From Rutstroemia sp. NJR-2017a BVV2 (lineage: Eukaryota; Ascomycota; Leotiomycetes; Helotiales; Rutstroemiaceae), in the NCBI GenBank assembly GCA_002946415.1, contig NJPS01000061.1, forward strand, positions 558,001-622,000: a stretch of 64,000 nt of DNA, written 5' to 3'. Positions 34,789-45,475 of the stretch are shown here, in pieces. Below the pieces are notes generated by a model that was not told the origin of the DNA, did not search any database, and was given only the letters and a program-made list of their open reading frames with translations. Both the position numbers and the translations under genes were made by a program. The stretch's first letter is position 1; each line of letters begins with the position of its first letter.

Positions 34789-37423
34789 ATGGCTGGTAAG
34801 CAATTGCAAAACACCCCGCACATAACCCACCCGTACCGCGATTTGCTACTTTCTGCACATCCGTAAAATATACGAAGAAGAAGCTAACAACGACCTCATA
34901 TAGATGTTAGGAAGTCGTCGCGAGCCACGAAAGGTCAACATCCGAAAGCACACGAGATCGATCAGCCAACGGAACCAAAGAAGAAAGGAAGCAAGAAAGG
35001 ATCGAAAAAGGCTGCCGCAGTACAAGAAGAAGAAGAAGTCGAGGTTATACGCTGCGTCTGTGGAGTCACTGATACCACAGATGACAATGATGATGCTTGG
35101 ATCGCATGCGACAATTGTGCGGTTTGGCAGCACAATGTCTGTGTGGGCGTAAGTCCGTTCGAGGAGGACACACCAGACAAATATCTTTGCGAGCAATGCG
35201 CCCCAAATGCTCACAAGGAGCTTTTGGAAGGGATTGCTCGGGGTGAGAAACCTTGGATTGCTAGACGGCAGAAATATGAGGAGGAGAAGGCTGAACAAGA
35301 GAAGAAGGATGCCGAAGAAGCTGCCAGGAAAAAGGGCAAGAAAGGAAAGAAGAGACAGAGTGATCAAAAACGAGAGGTAACTCCAGCGAACGGAAAAGTC
35401 AACTCGCCGGCTGGTGACTCGCAGAAGAAGGAGAAGAAAGACTCTACGCCTAAGAGCGCAACCCAAAAACGCAAAGCAAGAGATGAATCCCTCGAAAATG
35501 AATCAGCAAAGGTATGAGATGAATTATGATTAGTATACAGATTTGCTAACGTTCTTTTAGGAGCCCCAGCCAAAGGTCCGGAAGACCTCTGCGCGCCCCA
35601 CGCCTAGAGCTTCACCACCCTCAGATTTACCTATCAAGATCGCAGACCTTGAAAGCGATCGACAAGGCGCCGCAAAGCTTCTTAAGAAGGCATTAGTTCA
35701 ATGTATTCCCCAATCTATCGAGAATAGGCTCTATGCATTACGCTCTGATGACACTGTGGATGCCAAAGCAGAGCGACTTGCTATTCAAATTCAAACAGCT
35801 GTGCATAGCACCCATCCCAGCAAGACTACATCTAATCAGCAATTGCGCTCAATTGCGGCCAACTTGAAGCAAAATCAGGAACTTTGCAATGGCCTACTGA
35901 CACAGTCATTATCGCCTCAGGCTCTAGCTGTTATGTCAACTGACGATATGGCTAGCACAGAACTCAAGCGTGAGACAGCTGAGATGAAGGCGCGTGCAGA
36001 CAAGCAGTCAATCATGATCACAGATGATGGGCCTCGTATAAGAAGGACACACAAAGGAGACGAGATTATCGAAGAAGACAACGTCACAATTCCTACTGAC
36101 ATGCCAATGTCAGCATCACGTCGACGAAGTATGTTGGATCCGAATACGGATATGGGTGGAAGGTCCCGCGAGAATTCTCCTCAAAATGAGGTCGAACTAC
36201 CTGAAAACATTGACGACTATCCTTCACATGATAACATCCGCACCCAGGCTACTCCCAAGACCCCCTTGAACATCGACACCAAACACCCAGCTCTCAGAAA
36301 GGGCTCAACTCAAGTTTCCGGCGACAACTTCGATATCAACAAGGTGTTTTCAAGCGTCCAATCGCCAACTGGCGTGCAACATGGAAGTGCCCAACATCTC
36401 CGAAGGTCTTCCAATGTCCCGCCTGCGAATGGACCAGGCGAGGACCCAGAACTGGACAAAATGCTCCAGGATGATGGTGCCGAATCACCTCCTTATTCGC
36501 CCGTGGAAGACAAGCCTGACCCCGATATTGTTTGGAGAGGTACTGTGATCATGGACTCTGTAGCAAAATTCCCTGCATATGCGAAGCAGGTTGCTGGGCC
36601 TGATTTGAGTCGCAACCGTATGCAGATTCCTTGGTCGGAACTTTTACAGAAAGATCTCAAAGTCGCCGGTAGAATAGACCAAGACAGAGCGAACGAGTAT
36701 CTTTGTGGTCTCCGATACAGTCCGCCAACTGATGTTGTTATTGTGAACATCACTGCAACCAATCAGTCGGCCGACTTCCTTGCTCTGTATAATTACTTCC
36801 ACGACAAGAAGCGCTATGGTGTACTCACCAACAAAGGTCTCGGCAACGTGCGTGATACTTACCTGGTTCCAGTTCCTGCAGGGCCAGGAAATATCCCTGA
36901 CTTTGTTGTCAACCTTGCAGAGCACAAGTTACCAGAAGATCGACCAGAGCCTTCAATCTTGGTGACACTGGTCGTCCGAAATGGCTGGGAAGCGCCGCAA
37001 CGGACGCAACAGACCTTTGACGGTGCAGCCGATGTACAAAGCCCCTTGACTGGGCATCCTCAGCGTCAAATGTCATTGGGTGGAGCTGGGCCAGCTATGT
37101 CTCCCATTGCTCCTCCAGGTTCTTTCCACTCCCCAGCTCCTGTTGTCGCTAACTCTGATGGGACTCAGCGTAGTCTTCAGCGACAAGAAGAACAACGACA
37201 AAAAGACCGATTGCAGTCGGAAGGAGAAGCTGTAGCGGTAAAGATCCTCGGTTCATACGCGAATGCGCCAACCATTTCGTTTCTTATGCCACAAGCACAC
37301 AAAATGCGACCAGTTGAGTGGGAGACAATCAGGAGCATCTTAGAAAGAGATCCTAAAGCACAAGAAGACTTGCAGCATTTGAGCGAGGTGTTGAAGAAGC
37401 TTGAAGGTCCCGGAGACACATAG
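34789..37423 (+). CDS. BYE1: BYE1-like transcription factor (PHD, TFIIS-M, SPOC)
   Basis: Three exons, 34789-34795 (only ATGGCTG), 34904-35511 and 35561-37423, give 825 aa. A PHD finger occupies about 53-101 with the C4HC3 ligands visible (CVC, CDNC, WQHNVC, CEQC). A Lys/Glu-rich linker follows. The TFIIS central domain is near 230-360 (DRQGAAKLLKKALVQ..LAIQIQTAVH..LRSIAANLKQN). After a disordered region, a SPOC domain covers about 525-690 (VWRGTVIMDSVAKFPAYAKQ .. WSELLQKDLKVAGRI). This domain order is that of yeast Bye1 and animal DIDO/PHF3, which bind RNA polymerase II and H3K4me3 chromatin. The tiny 7-nt first coding exon is supported by the phase-1 join. Confidence 0.9.
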
Positions 37424-38007
37424 TCGAAGCTATTAATGGGTTGGAGTGGACTTGGATGATCTGGGAAAATACTTGATGGCGTTCTAAGGGTGGAAGATTT
37501 AGGGACTTTGTAGACCTACTGTTGTTTTCAGTTCTTTACTTTCTTGGCTAAAATTACATGCTACACTGAATGTCATTTTGCCACTTCAATGTTGTAGCAT
37601 GTATTAGCACAACAATATTACGATACCATTACCATGAGTTTATCAATTTAGTCCAGATAGGGCACCTTTTCGTATGAGTAGGCTTTGAATTTCAACAACC
37701 GCCTTGTCCTTCCTACTCCACGACCTTTGCATGATCTTTTCCTTCCCAGAGACTACGTGGAATAATGTTAATCCGATGACCGAGTATTAACCGCTGTTGC
37801 CTTCAATTGAAAATCCTCCATGTCAGATTGTTAGAATTACATTGTTTTGGCTATTACTATCAACAATTTTGGAAATTGCTTAATTTTACTCTCGCTCAAA
37901 GTTCGTGTTGTGAGCATCATTGTTTATTCACTTCTGGCACACAAAGCATACAATCGCTCATAAACCGCACTGAACGAACCCCTCCAACCCCACCTTCAAC
38001 CGGCAAA
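37424..38007. other. Intergenic between BYE1 and RGG-protein gene
   Basis: 584 bases. The open frame of the next gene runs 67 codons upstream of its proposed ATG, but that segment (hydrophobic and Cys-rich, then Pro/Thr) reads as leader. Confidence 0.5.
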
Positions 38008-39111
38008 ATGGAATTCGCGCAATCGAGAGAAGACGACGACCTTTTCGCCGATGACTTCGAGCCTGTCAGCGCACCGACTGTGGTTGAAGAGGCGCCAATA
38101 ATAGCTCCTCAACATGAGCCTGTGGCAAAAGCTCCCCAAGTCAAAAGTGGCGCGCAGCGCAGTTCACCCCCTCGCGGAGAGTCCAACAACCACGAGCGGA
38201 GGAATAACAATCGGGATCGAGGCGGCGAAAAAAGGAGAGGTGGACGAGGCAGAGGAGGCGCTACAAGCAATGGTCTGAATTCGTCAAGATATGCTTCCCA
38301 AGAACCAGAGTCAGCTGTCGCTCAACCAGCTGAGGCAACTCCTTCCACCGAGCAAGCACCCACTGGTCCTTCCGAGACTGCTCCCCCACCTTCCGATGCA
38401 CATCTCCAAACCAACAAACCGATACCATCTGTCCGCGGCGATCGATCCCTAACTGGAGGACCCTCCCATAAGAAACTCACGGAGGAAGAATTAACCGCTA
38501 AACTCGAACGGATGAAAATTATAAACGCGGAAAAGAGCAAATCGTTCCAAAAAAGCGAAGAAGATCGCGCCGGATACGCCGAGAAGGTAGAAGAGGAAAG
38601 GCGTAAACGCGCGGAAGAGATGGCGACACGAAGGGTCATGGAGGGCGAGCGGATGAAGAACCGAGAACGGAAACTAAAGGCTATGGGCGGGCGAGAATGG
38701 GATGAAGGGAAAGACGAAAAAGACTTTGAAGACAAGAAGGGAAGGAGCTCGCAATATGTTAGAGGTGGACATGGAGGAGTTATCAGAGGAAGGGGAGGGC
38801 TGGCTGGTAGTCGGTACAGTGATGAGCCGGAGGAGAATGGATATTCTGGTGGATCTGATAATTACAGGGGAAGGGGATCAGGTAGAGGAAGAGGAGGAAG
38901 AGGGAGAGATAACAATGGCCGTGGTGGACGGGGTACCGCATCACCGAGACCGCAGACCGTTCCTGCACCGGAAGATTTCCCCTCATTGCCGACGCCATCT
39001 AAGTCGACGAACATCACCAAATCGGATCCCAAATCGCCTTTGGCAGGGGCCGGAGACTGGGCCGATGAGATGTCTACTCCAGTAGAGGAGAAGAAGATTG
39101 AAGTTGAGTGA
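38008..39111 (+). CDS. RGG-box RNA-binding-like protein
   Basis: Intronless, 367 aa from the ATG in ggcaaaATGG. The start MEFAQSREDDDLFADDFEPV is acidic. An Arg/Gly block (about 60-90: RDRGGEKRRGGRGRGG) is followed by a Pro/Thr/Ser-rich segment. Then comes a conserved-looking charged helix (about 155-240: KLTEEELTAKLERMKIINAE .. RKLKAMGGREWD), and a second large RGG/RGRG region (about 250-320). It ends with FPSLPTP and GDWADEM. RGG boxes bind RNA and are targets for arginine methylation. I would expect a cytoplasmic or nucleolar RNA-associated role but cannot name an orthologue. Confidence 0.7.
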   Translation: MEFAQSREDDDLFADDFEPVSAPTVVEEAPIIAPQHEPVAKAPQVKSGAQRSSPPRGESNNHERRNNNRDRGGEKRRGGRGRGGATSNGLNSSRYASQEPESAVAQPAEATPSTEQAPTGPSETAPPPSDAHLQTNKPIPSVRGDRSLTGGPSHKKLTEEELTAKLERMKIINAEKSKSFQKSEEDRAGYAEKVEEERRKRAEEMATRRVMEGERMKNRERKLKAMGGREWDEGKDEKDFEDKKGRSSQYVRGGHGGVIRGRGGLAGSRYSDEPEENGYSGGSDNYRGRGSGRGRGGRGRDNNGRGGRGTASPRPQTVPAPEDFPSLPTPSKSTNITKSDPKSPLAGAGDWADEMSTPVEEKKIEVE

Positions 39112-40152
39112 TGTCTTGTGCCTTGAAGGATGGCCATGAAAATTGGTATTAGTTTGAGTTAAGGATGATGGGCGGAAAACCTGCAGCGTGGCGTTAAAAG
39201 ATCTCTCTGTCTGCTCGTCTTTTCGGGGAAAAGACCTTGCAGCGAGCGAATTCAAGATACCGTAGGGTTGTAGCTTTGTGTGATAATACAAGCAATGAAT
39301 GATATGTTAGCCAGCATTCCCTCTTGCTTTTGCATGAGCCATGGCCCACTTGCGGGTTTGGCTCGAGTGATCTGTATATGTTTCTGATGTGCTGTATACC
39401 ACCTGTGGGGTATGTGATCTCGGGCAGCTCGGGGTTACGTTAGCGCTGCATACAAGCCCAGGGTTCTCCCAGGGGTGTTGATGATAAGCCTTAAAGCCTA
39501 GAACTAATCGAAGCTTTGGGTTCTTGTTCAGTAATCTTAGGAGCTCCGTATCATGGGTCTAGTGCTGGAAACGTTATTTTGACTTGGTTCGTTGGTGTAC
39601 GGTATGAAAGTTGTAAAGTTCACAGAACCGTGGATAGATAGATTGGCATTTGTCTAATTGTCTAATTGACTGTGTGTATACACTCATAAATCTATCTACT
39701 ACGAAGTACTTCGTCGACCATAGTCATTGGTAATTAGCATAATAGTCAACGTTTTCCCATCCCCTGTGAGGTTGAGTACCGGTAGACTTGACTGAGTAAT
39801 CCGTAGACCGAAAACCTTAAACCCCCTGAAGGACACCGATTGAATATCGGAAAGAGATCATTTGCCTTACTGGTGATAGCGCTGATGCACTAAAAACATC
39901 CTAATCCTCTGTAATCGTCGTGCAGCACGCTTGTGGCACAGCTAAAATAAAGCTCGAAAACACTAAATCCTACTAGGTTCTAACGCATATGCATCTAGCT
40001 GGGCGTAAACAGAATAGATAAGATGGGGCACGCCATTTTTCGACGTCAACTTGCGATGGATCGTTGCTCGATTTTCTCTATTTGTTCTATTCCGGAATCC
40101 GAGGGGATGACTTGAAGGATCGAGACATTAACCAGAAAGACAATCACTCACA
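39112..40152. other. Intergenic, no gene recognised
   Basis: About 1 kb. Nothing coding seen. Confidence 0.5.
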
Positions 40153-41289
40153 ATGTCCCAAGATGAACCCCTGACAATCGGGCGCCGCATCCGCTCCTCC
40201 TCGATCTCCATGGTCGATGCAGCCCTCAACTTCAACCCCCAACCTGGGATGTGGGCTGCGACAGGCACCGCCATAGCCTACGCTCCCACTCTCAACGAAC
40301 TGCGTGAGCCCATCGGCGGCGGTGCAAATATCGAGTTCACACCCCACGGACACAGTGCGCGAACTGTCACTACCGATGTGAACGGCGAACCCTTCCTCGC
40401 AAAGACCCTCTCCAAGACGAAAACCCGCCGCATGAGCACTGCTACCGCTACAATCCTCAACACCATCGCCGACAAACCAGAAACAGGAGGAGCAGGAGGA
40501 ATAAAAGCCTCCGCAACAGCAACAACCGAAGCCGAAAAGCCCACCCTCGCCGAACTCACCGAAGTCCCCGAAGAAGAAAAACACGGCTGGGGCCCCGCCA
40601 CGCAACACGCCCTGCAAGCCTTCTGGAAATTCGTCCTCACCCCCACCGGCTTCCTCATGACCATCTACGGTCTCAACATCGTCGCCTGGGGCGCCATGCT
40701 CTTCTTCCTGCTCCTGGACGCCGCCCCCGCCATGGACCACCCCAGCAAAGACTCCAACGACTCGCCGCGCAAAAAATGGCTCGAGATCGACTCCCAGATC
40801 CTCAACACCCTATTCTGCGTCACCGGCTTCGGGCTCGCGCCCTGGCGCTTCCGGGACTTGTATTTTCTCCTGGAAGTGCGCTTTTGCAAGAATAGGAAAG
40901 CGATGAAGCGTCTTGCGGAGCAGAATAAATCGTGGTTTCGCCCGGGGCATTGGTATACGGATGGGGTGGAGAGGGAGAATGAGGAGAAGGGGTTGCCGGT
41001 TAAGAGTACGTTTACCGGGGAAGTGGCGCCGCCGACGGGGCTGTGGAAGTTGTCGTTTGTGGTGTGGATGATGGTGCTGAATACGCTGTTTCAGGGGGCG
41101 TTGGCGGGGTTTATGTGGGGGTATAATAGGATTGATCGGCCGAGTTGGGCGACGGGGGCGTTTATTGGGTTGGGGTGTGCGGTGAGTGCGGCGGCGGGGG
41201 GGTTGATGTGGTGGGAGGGGAGGAAGGTTAAGAGGATTGAGGGACCAGTGGTGAAGGTTTTGGAGAAAGAGGTGGTGGAGGAGGCGTGA
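40153..41289 (+). CDS. DUF2985 family membrane protein
   Basis: Intronless, 378 aa. The cytosolic N-terminal half is Thr/Ala-rich. Membrane helices lie at about 167-191 (FLMTIYGLNIVAWGAMLFFL), 301-325 (LSFVVWMMVLNTLFQGALAG) and 332-354. The conserved block WLEIDSQILNTLFCVTGFGL followed by APWRFRDLYFLLEVRF is typical of the fungal DUF2985 family (PF11204), multipass proteins of unknown function. Codon choice changes abruptly near 40,870: before it third positions are mostly C, after it mostly G. Confidence 0.8.
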   Translation: MSQDEPLTIGRRIRSSSISMVDAALNFNPQPGMWAATGTAIAYAPTLNELREPIGGGANIEFTPHGHSARTVTTDVNGEPFLAKTLSKTKTRRMSTATATILNTIADKPETGGAGGIKASATATTEAEKPTLAELTEVPEEEKHGWGPATQHALQAFWKFVLTPTGFLMTIYGLNIVAWGAMLFFLLLDAAPAMDHPSKDSNDSPRKKWLEIDSQILNTLFCVTGFGLAPWRFRDLYFLLEVRFCKNRKAMKRLAEQNKSWFRPGHWYTDGVERENEEKGLPVKSTFTGEVAPPTGLWKLSFVVWMMVLNTLFQGALAGFMWGYNRIDRPSWATGAFIGLGCAVSAAAGGLMWWEGRKVKRIEGPVVKVLEKEVVEEA

Positions 41290-41819
41290 GGGGGTGGGTG
41301 GAGAATTGAAAGTAAATGAGGAAAGGGTGATGGATAGGGTGTATGTAGGTTTAGTTTAGGCGATATATAATGATTAAATATTGGTTCGTCTACTCCCTGG
41401 CTAGGGAAGTATTCTACCCTTGAACATGCTCTGTGTACTTTCGAATGCAGTTCATGATCATGGTCGAACGAGTTCTGAGAGTAGGTATCTCTAGGAGATC
41501 TTGGTGGCCAAATTAGTCTTTGTCCAATGATGAGGATGTTCAGGTGTTGGGAAATCGGCTGATAACCACGGTTCCAGGTGCTCAGTACTGTGCCAGGGCG
41601 CATTAAGGGGTAATCGAATCTTTGCTTTTAGTCAATTGCACGCATCATCACTACGGCCAGTTCATTTCAAGGAGTCGGAGTTTGCAAAATCAATTGCTTT
41701 TTTATTTTATACTTAGATGTTAGTAAGAAGTAAGAGAGAGCCAAGCTGTTTTTTTTCTTTTTCTATTTTCCACCTTCAACTGGATGAGATATCTGGGATA
41801 TTAATAGCTCGAGCCTCGA
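41290..41819. other. Convergent intergenic region
   Basis: 530 bases between the 3' ends of the DUF2985 gene and the next minus-strand gene. No gene seen. Confidence 0.5.
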
Positions 41820-43190
41820 TCAGTATCTGTATTTGGGTGGTTTTTGTTGCGGCGGAACAACCTGGGGCTCAGGCCAGTACGCCTCGTCCAACTCAGGAAA
41901 GAACTCTTCCCATGTGAGTGGCAAACATGTAAGATTGAAACCTCTTTTTCTCCAGTAACGGAGCGCGTCATTACTTGACTTTATGCCAAGGCGAGCTTCA
42001 TCCTCCGGATTTATATCCGGGCGTTTTTTGTGTGTGGTTCCAAGTAGCGAAGTCTTCAACTTGTGAGCTATGCTGTCCTTTTCAGGTTCGCGTGGTAGTT
42101 CCATGGGCACATACTCGGCGGCGTTGTAGAAGTCTATGATCTCCTTGTCTGTCAGATTCTTGCGTTGCCGATCAACTAGAAATGCGATGTCGTAAGCTGC
42201 TTTCTCCTTCAGTGCACAGATGGAATACCATGGAAAGCATACCTTGTACTTCTTGTTCAGGGTCCAATGAGCGGTGGGAAAGTTTGCGGCAATCTCATAT
42301 GCTCGAAGACAAGTGATAGTTGGGGTGGGGGTTCCCCGTCCATTGCTTCGTGCTATAGAGGATGCATATTTGTCTCCGGCTTCAAATAGATCACGCTGCC
42401 CAAAAGGTTCATGGTCTGGCGCCGTCCAATCAATTCGAGAAAGTGGCATTTCCAACTGAGCGATATCCCGCAAGCCGTAAAATCGCAACAGCTCTTTTTT
42501 GTCGATGTATGTCCCTAGAGTACCCCGATGTTGTCTTTGTATGATTGTGAAATCATCTTTCGCCTTGTCGTAGACGTCTCCGCCATATCGAGCAACCCAG
42601 TGTCGAAAGCGGTTCTTGTATTTTTCGCGCATTGGCTTTTCTCCCGATCTCGGGTTTGTTGGCTCGACTTGGAGACCAGCTGGACCTTTATAAAGAACGT
42701 CAAGCTCAAGATATTTTGTAACTTCGCCAAAGGCGCGGTGTACAGTTGTTGAAACTGTACAAGGAGCCTCATATGCTCCCATAACTTCCTTGTTATCAGT
42801 AAGCATGGGCACCGAATATTTGTCATCTAACGATAATGCATCGTTATATATTGTGTCAAGCGCCAATTGCAGCAACTGTGTGCTTCTTACGCTGCTCATG
42901 TTGTCCAGGGTGACTGGGAAGAGGATTTCTATTTCAAGACTATCAGCATACTTATCAGGTCTTCCCTGGACGTAGATTATGTAGTAGTGATTATTCAAGA
43001 TGATTGTCCCAGTTCCGTCCCTTCGGAGCTTGACCTCGGTGCTGAGAATCACATCCCTTGATGTGCTTCCACCGCTTGATTTTGGCTCGCCTACTACACA
43101 CTTCATGGCATCCGTTGGTCGTGATGCCGGACAGTCTCCGAGCGGAAGCACAAATGGTGGTTCAGCAAAATCAGTTTTGTTTGCAGACAT
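41820..43190 (-). CDS. Uncharacterised 456-aa protein
   Basis: One uninterrupted frame starting MSANKTDFAEPPFVLPLGDC. Composition is that of a soluble globular protein with no signal peptide or membrane helix. Segments such as GTIILNNHYYIIYVQGRPDK and LTCLRAYEIAANFPTAHWTL look well folded, and the C-terminus is Pro/Gln-rich. I recognise no family or catalytic motif. It lies in the same orientation as, and 560 bases from, the DXO/RAI1-like gene. Confidence 0.65.
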   Translation of the reverse strand: MSANKTDFAEPPFVLPLGDCPASRPTDAMKCVVGEPKSSGGSTSRDVILSTEVKLRRDGTGTIILNNHYYIIYVQGRPDKYADSLEIEILFPVTLDNMSSVRSTQLLQLALDTIYNDALSLDDKYSVPMLTDNKEVMGAYEAPCTVSTTVHRAFGEVTKYLELDVLYKGPAGLQVEPTNPRSGEKPMREKYKNRFRHWVARYGGDVYDKAKDDFTIIQRQHRGTLGTYIDKKELLRFYGLRDIAQLEMPLSRIDWTAPDHEPFGQRDLFEAGDKYASSIARSNGRGTPTPTITCLRAYEIAANFPTAHWTLNKKYKVCFPWYSICALKEKAAYDIAFLVDRQRKNLTDKEIIDFYNAAEYVPMELPREPEKDSIAHKLKTSLLGTTHKKRPDINPEDEARLGIKSSNDALRYWRKRGFNLTCLPLTWEEFFPELDEAYWPEPQVVPPQQKPPKYRY

Positions 43191-43752
43191 TTTTGCTTCC
43201 TGTGAGTTCCGTATCAGACGATATTTCTGAGTGTGGAATGGAAATTACCCCATGGTCATGGAGTGGTGTTTTTATACACACTTCTTCGAATTGTTCACAC
43301 CAATAACTGTACTTTCATGATGCTGTTCAGCCATTCTGAATTCTTCATTGGCGGAGTTGGATCATTGTTTGATAAATTGTCGTCTCTTTGTTTCGGCTGC
43401 ACCTCTTGCACAGACATGATATTATTTGTGGCTTTTTCATGCATACTAAGTAATCATAGGGGTTATATCGAGTACTTGGGTTTTTGAAAGAGCTAGTTAA
43501 GTTGAAAGCATTTGATCTTAACGAGATTAATGAACCTAACCCTCCTAGTCCGTCCAGACGATCAGAGAGAAATCATTCTAAGAACTTAAGAAGTAGAAAG
43601 TTCCTTGTTCATTATTCCAGAGCCTGCACTTGCCATTTTATGCGAGCTAATCTGCTCCTCCGCTTGGCTAGTTCTCTTGACTAGCTGAATAAACTGCGCT
43701 GGAAATCAAATGGTGCACTGAGTACATCCTCTGGTCCCTCAAGATCCGGTTT
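43191..43752. other. Intergenic, no gene recognised
   Basis: 562 bases between two minus-strand genes. Short plus-strand frames only. Confidence 0.5.
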
Positions 43753-44955
43753 CTACGCATTCGCAGGCCCCCACAACTTCGCGACAACCTCTTCTCGTAA
43801 TCTCATCCCCGGCCCGGTGTATTCATGTACGTCAATCACGCCTTTACTCTGACGATGACACCACAAAGCCGCCTTCTTCCCCTTCATTCCATCCACGACA
43901 GTTCTAATACGAGCGATAAGTCCGACTACCGATCTCAGGATCCTCTGGTTTTTTTCATCTCTCTCCCATAATTGCATATCGTGCGTCAGATCGAGTTTGT
44001 GAATGTTGTCTTCATTCAAGACACCATTGAGACCGACACGTGCGCCGATGAGGTTCTTTGTTTGCGAGAAGTAGGCTTGCTGCATCCATTCTTGTTTATT
44101 CCTACTCGTTTCCTTTCCTGTTTTGACCTCGAGAATGGAGTCTGGCGGTACGACTGACCCTTTCGAGATGATTTTGATGCCGAGGACTTTGTGTATGGCC
44201 ACTGGTGCAGTATCGAGTTTGAGGTTCTGAATAGCCACGTTGAGATCGTTTCCCTGCTCCTCATTTCCAAGCCCCTCATTTCCAAGATATCCATCAACTT
44301 CAAACCTAACCATCCATTTCATTCCTCCAATCTCATACGCCGCAATCTGATGATGCCCTGTGCTACCCTCAACAGGCTTTTCATATTCCAGAAAATTCTT
44401 CTCAAATTCGTGTCCGTAACCCGCCAATTTGTCTCCTTTGCAGACAAACGTGTTCCGCTCCTCCCGTCTTGTGAATACCATCGTGTTCTCCACAATCTCA
44501 ACATCAATTCGAAACCCCTGCCTAACTTGCCCACTGGCAAAGTAGGATAACTTTCTGAGATTGCTGCGGTCGGTGATTAGATCAACATTGCGCATGTCGC
44601 AGGCGTCGCGGAGACTTTGGTCTGGATACATAACATGTAAAGCTGAGAAAATAGGAGCCATGGGATTAGAGGAGCGAGAGCCATTCTGATTGATGAATAC
44701 CTGACCTTTGTCATTCTTGAGTGTTGTGGGTAGGGAAGGAGGGGACCATTTGGGCGGGCGACCTGGAACAAGAATGGTGGGAACTTGCTCGTCGGTCCAG
44801 TTGTATGATGCGATTTGCTGGTAGTTTGTGAGGCATATTTTGCTTGCGGTTTCGTCATTGTTGATGGAAGAGAGTGGGATAGTATAAAGTGCCGTCGTGC
44901 CAGAGTTCTTCTTGAAGTTCCGGTTGTAGGAAGTTAATGCTGAGACGAGAGGCAT
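43753..44955 (-). CDS. DXO/RAI1-like nuclease-fold protein
   Basis: Intronless, 400 aa. The stretch SYNWTDEQVPTILVPGRPPK, then GQVFINQNGSRS, and DLITDRSNLRKL are typical of a fungal family often labelled geranylgeranyl pyrophosphate synthetase in databases, although no prenyltransferase DDxxD motif is present. Instead it has FEVDGYL (E219-V-D221) and ILEVKTG (E276-V-K278), in the order and spacing of the E-x-D and E-x-K metal-binding motifs of DXO/RAI1 decapping nucleases, with a YFSQTKNLIGARVGLNGVL segment resembling the strand after that motif. I infer a PD-(D/E)XK fold and possible RNA 5'-end activity; this is not proven. Confidence 0.6.
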   Translation of the reverse strand: MPLVSALTSYNRNFKKNSGTTALYTIPLSSINNDETASKICLTNYQQIASYNWTDEQVPTILVPGRPPKWSPPSLPTTLKNDKGQVFINQNGSRSSNPMAPIFSALHVMYPDQSLRDACDMRNVDLITDRSNLRKLSYFASGQVRQGFRIDVEIVENTMVFTRREERNTFVCKGDKLAGYGHEFEKNFLEYEKPVEGSTGHHQIAAYEIGGMKWMVRFEVDGYLGNEGLGNEEQGNDLNVAIQNLKLDTAPVAIHKVLGIKIISKGSVVPPDSILEVKTGKETSRNKQEWMQQAYFSQTKNLIGARVGLNGVLNEDNIHKLDLTHDMQLWERDEKNQRILRSVVGLIARIRTVVDGMKGKKAALWCHRQSKGVIDVHEYTGPGMRLREEVVAKLWGPANA

Positions 44956-45475
44956 GATGAGTGTATATATCCGGATAAATACTTTGAGTCTGGTGAAATA
45001 CTATGTATTGTCCAAACGATCAGTGACACGAATCTTCTCATACGATCTTGTGAAAACTTGCATCGACTACGACAAATCGACCCTACGCAGGAGTTGATTT
45101 AGTGCGACCGAAGACAAAATGATATCTTTTTAATAATTGTTCTTGTCCACCGGCAAGCTGGCTCTGTCACCGATCGTAATATTTGGCGTGGAAATATTTT
45201 GTGACTCAGGAATATGGTGAGTAACGAACACTACGGAAATGTAGCGAAAGCAAACAGTTAAACGGGAACAGGCATCCTCGGTTGGAGAAGCGATTGGGCG
45301 ACATGGAAAAAGAGGATCACAATAGTGAATGCAAAGCACAAAGAGTAGATAAATTCGTATGATAAACGTAGTAAAAATTCCCTAAAGGATGTAAGATAGA
45401 GAAATATCTATGAGGCGCAACAAATCTACCAAACGCCTAGCTCTTATATATCAGTATTCGCCTACATAACATCAA
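44956..45475. other. Intergenic, no gene recognised
   Basis: 520 bases; upstream of the DXO/RAI1-like gene and downstream of the FAD monooxygenase. Confidence 0.5.

Noticed and set aside
34846..35466. 206-codon minus-strand frame with hydrophobic start
   Set aside because: It lies antisense to the PHD finger and Lys-rich linker of BYE1; the hydrophobicity is the complement of Lys/Glu codons.
37807..38007. N-terminal extension of the RGG protein
   Set aside because: Hydrophobic and Cys-rich leader unlike the rest; the ATG at 38008 has better context and a natural acidic start.
40144..40740. 198-codon minus-strand frame in the DUF2985 gene
   Set aside because: Gly/Glu-rich antisense of a C-ending codon region; the plus strand encodes a recognisable family.
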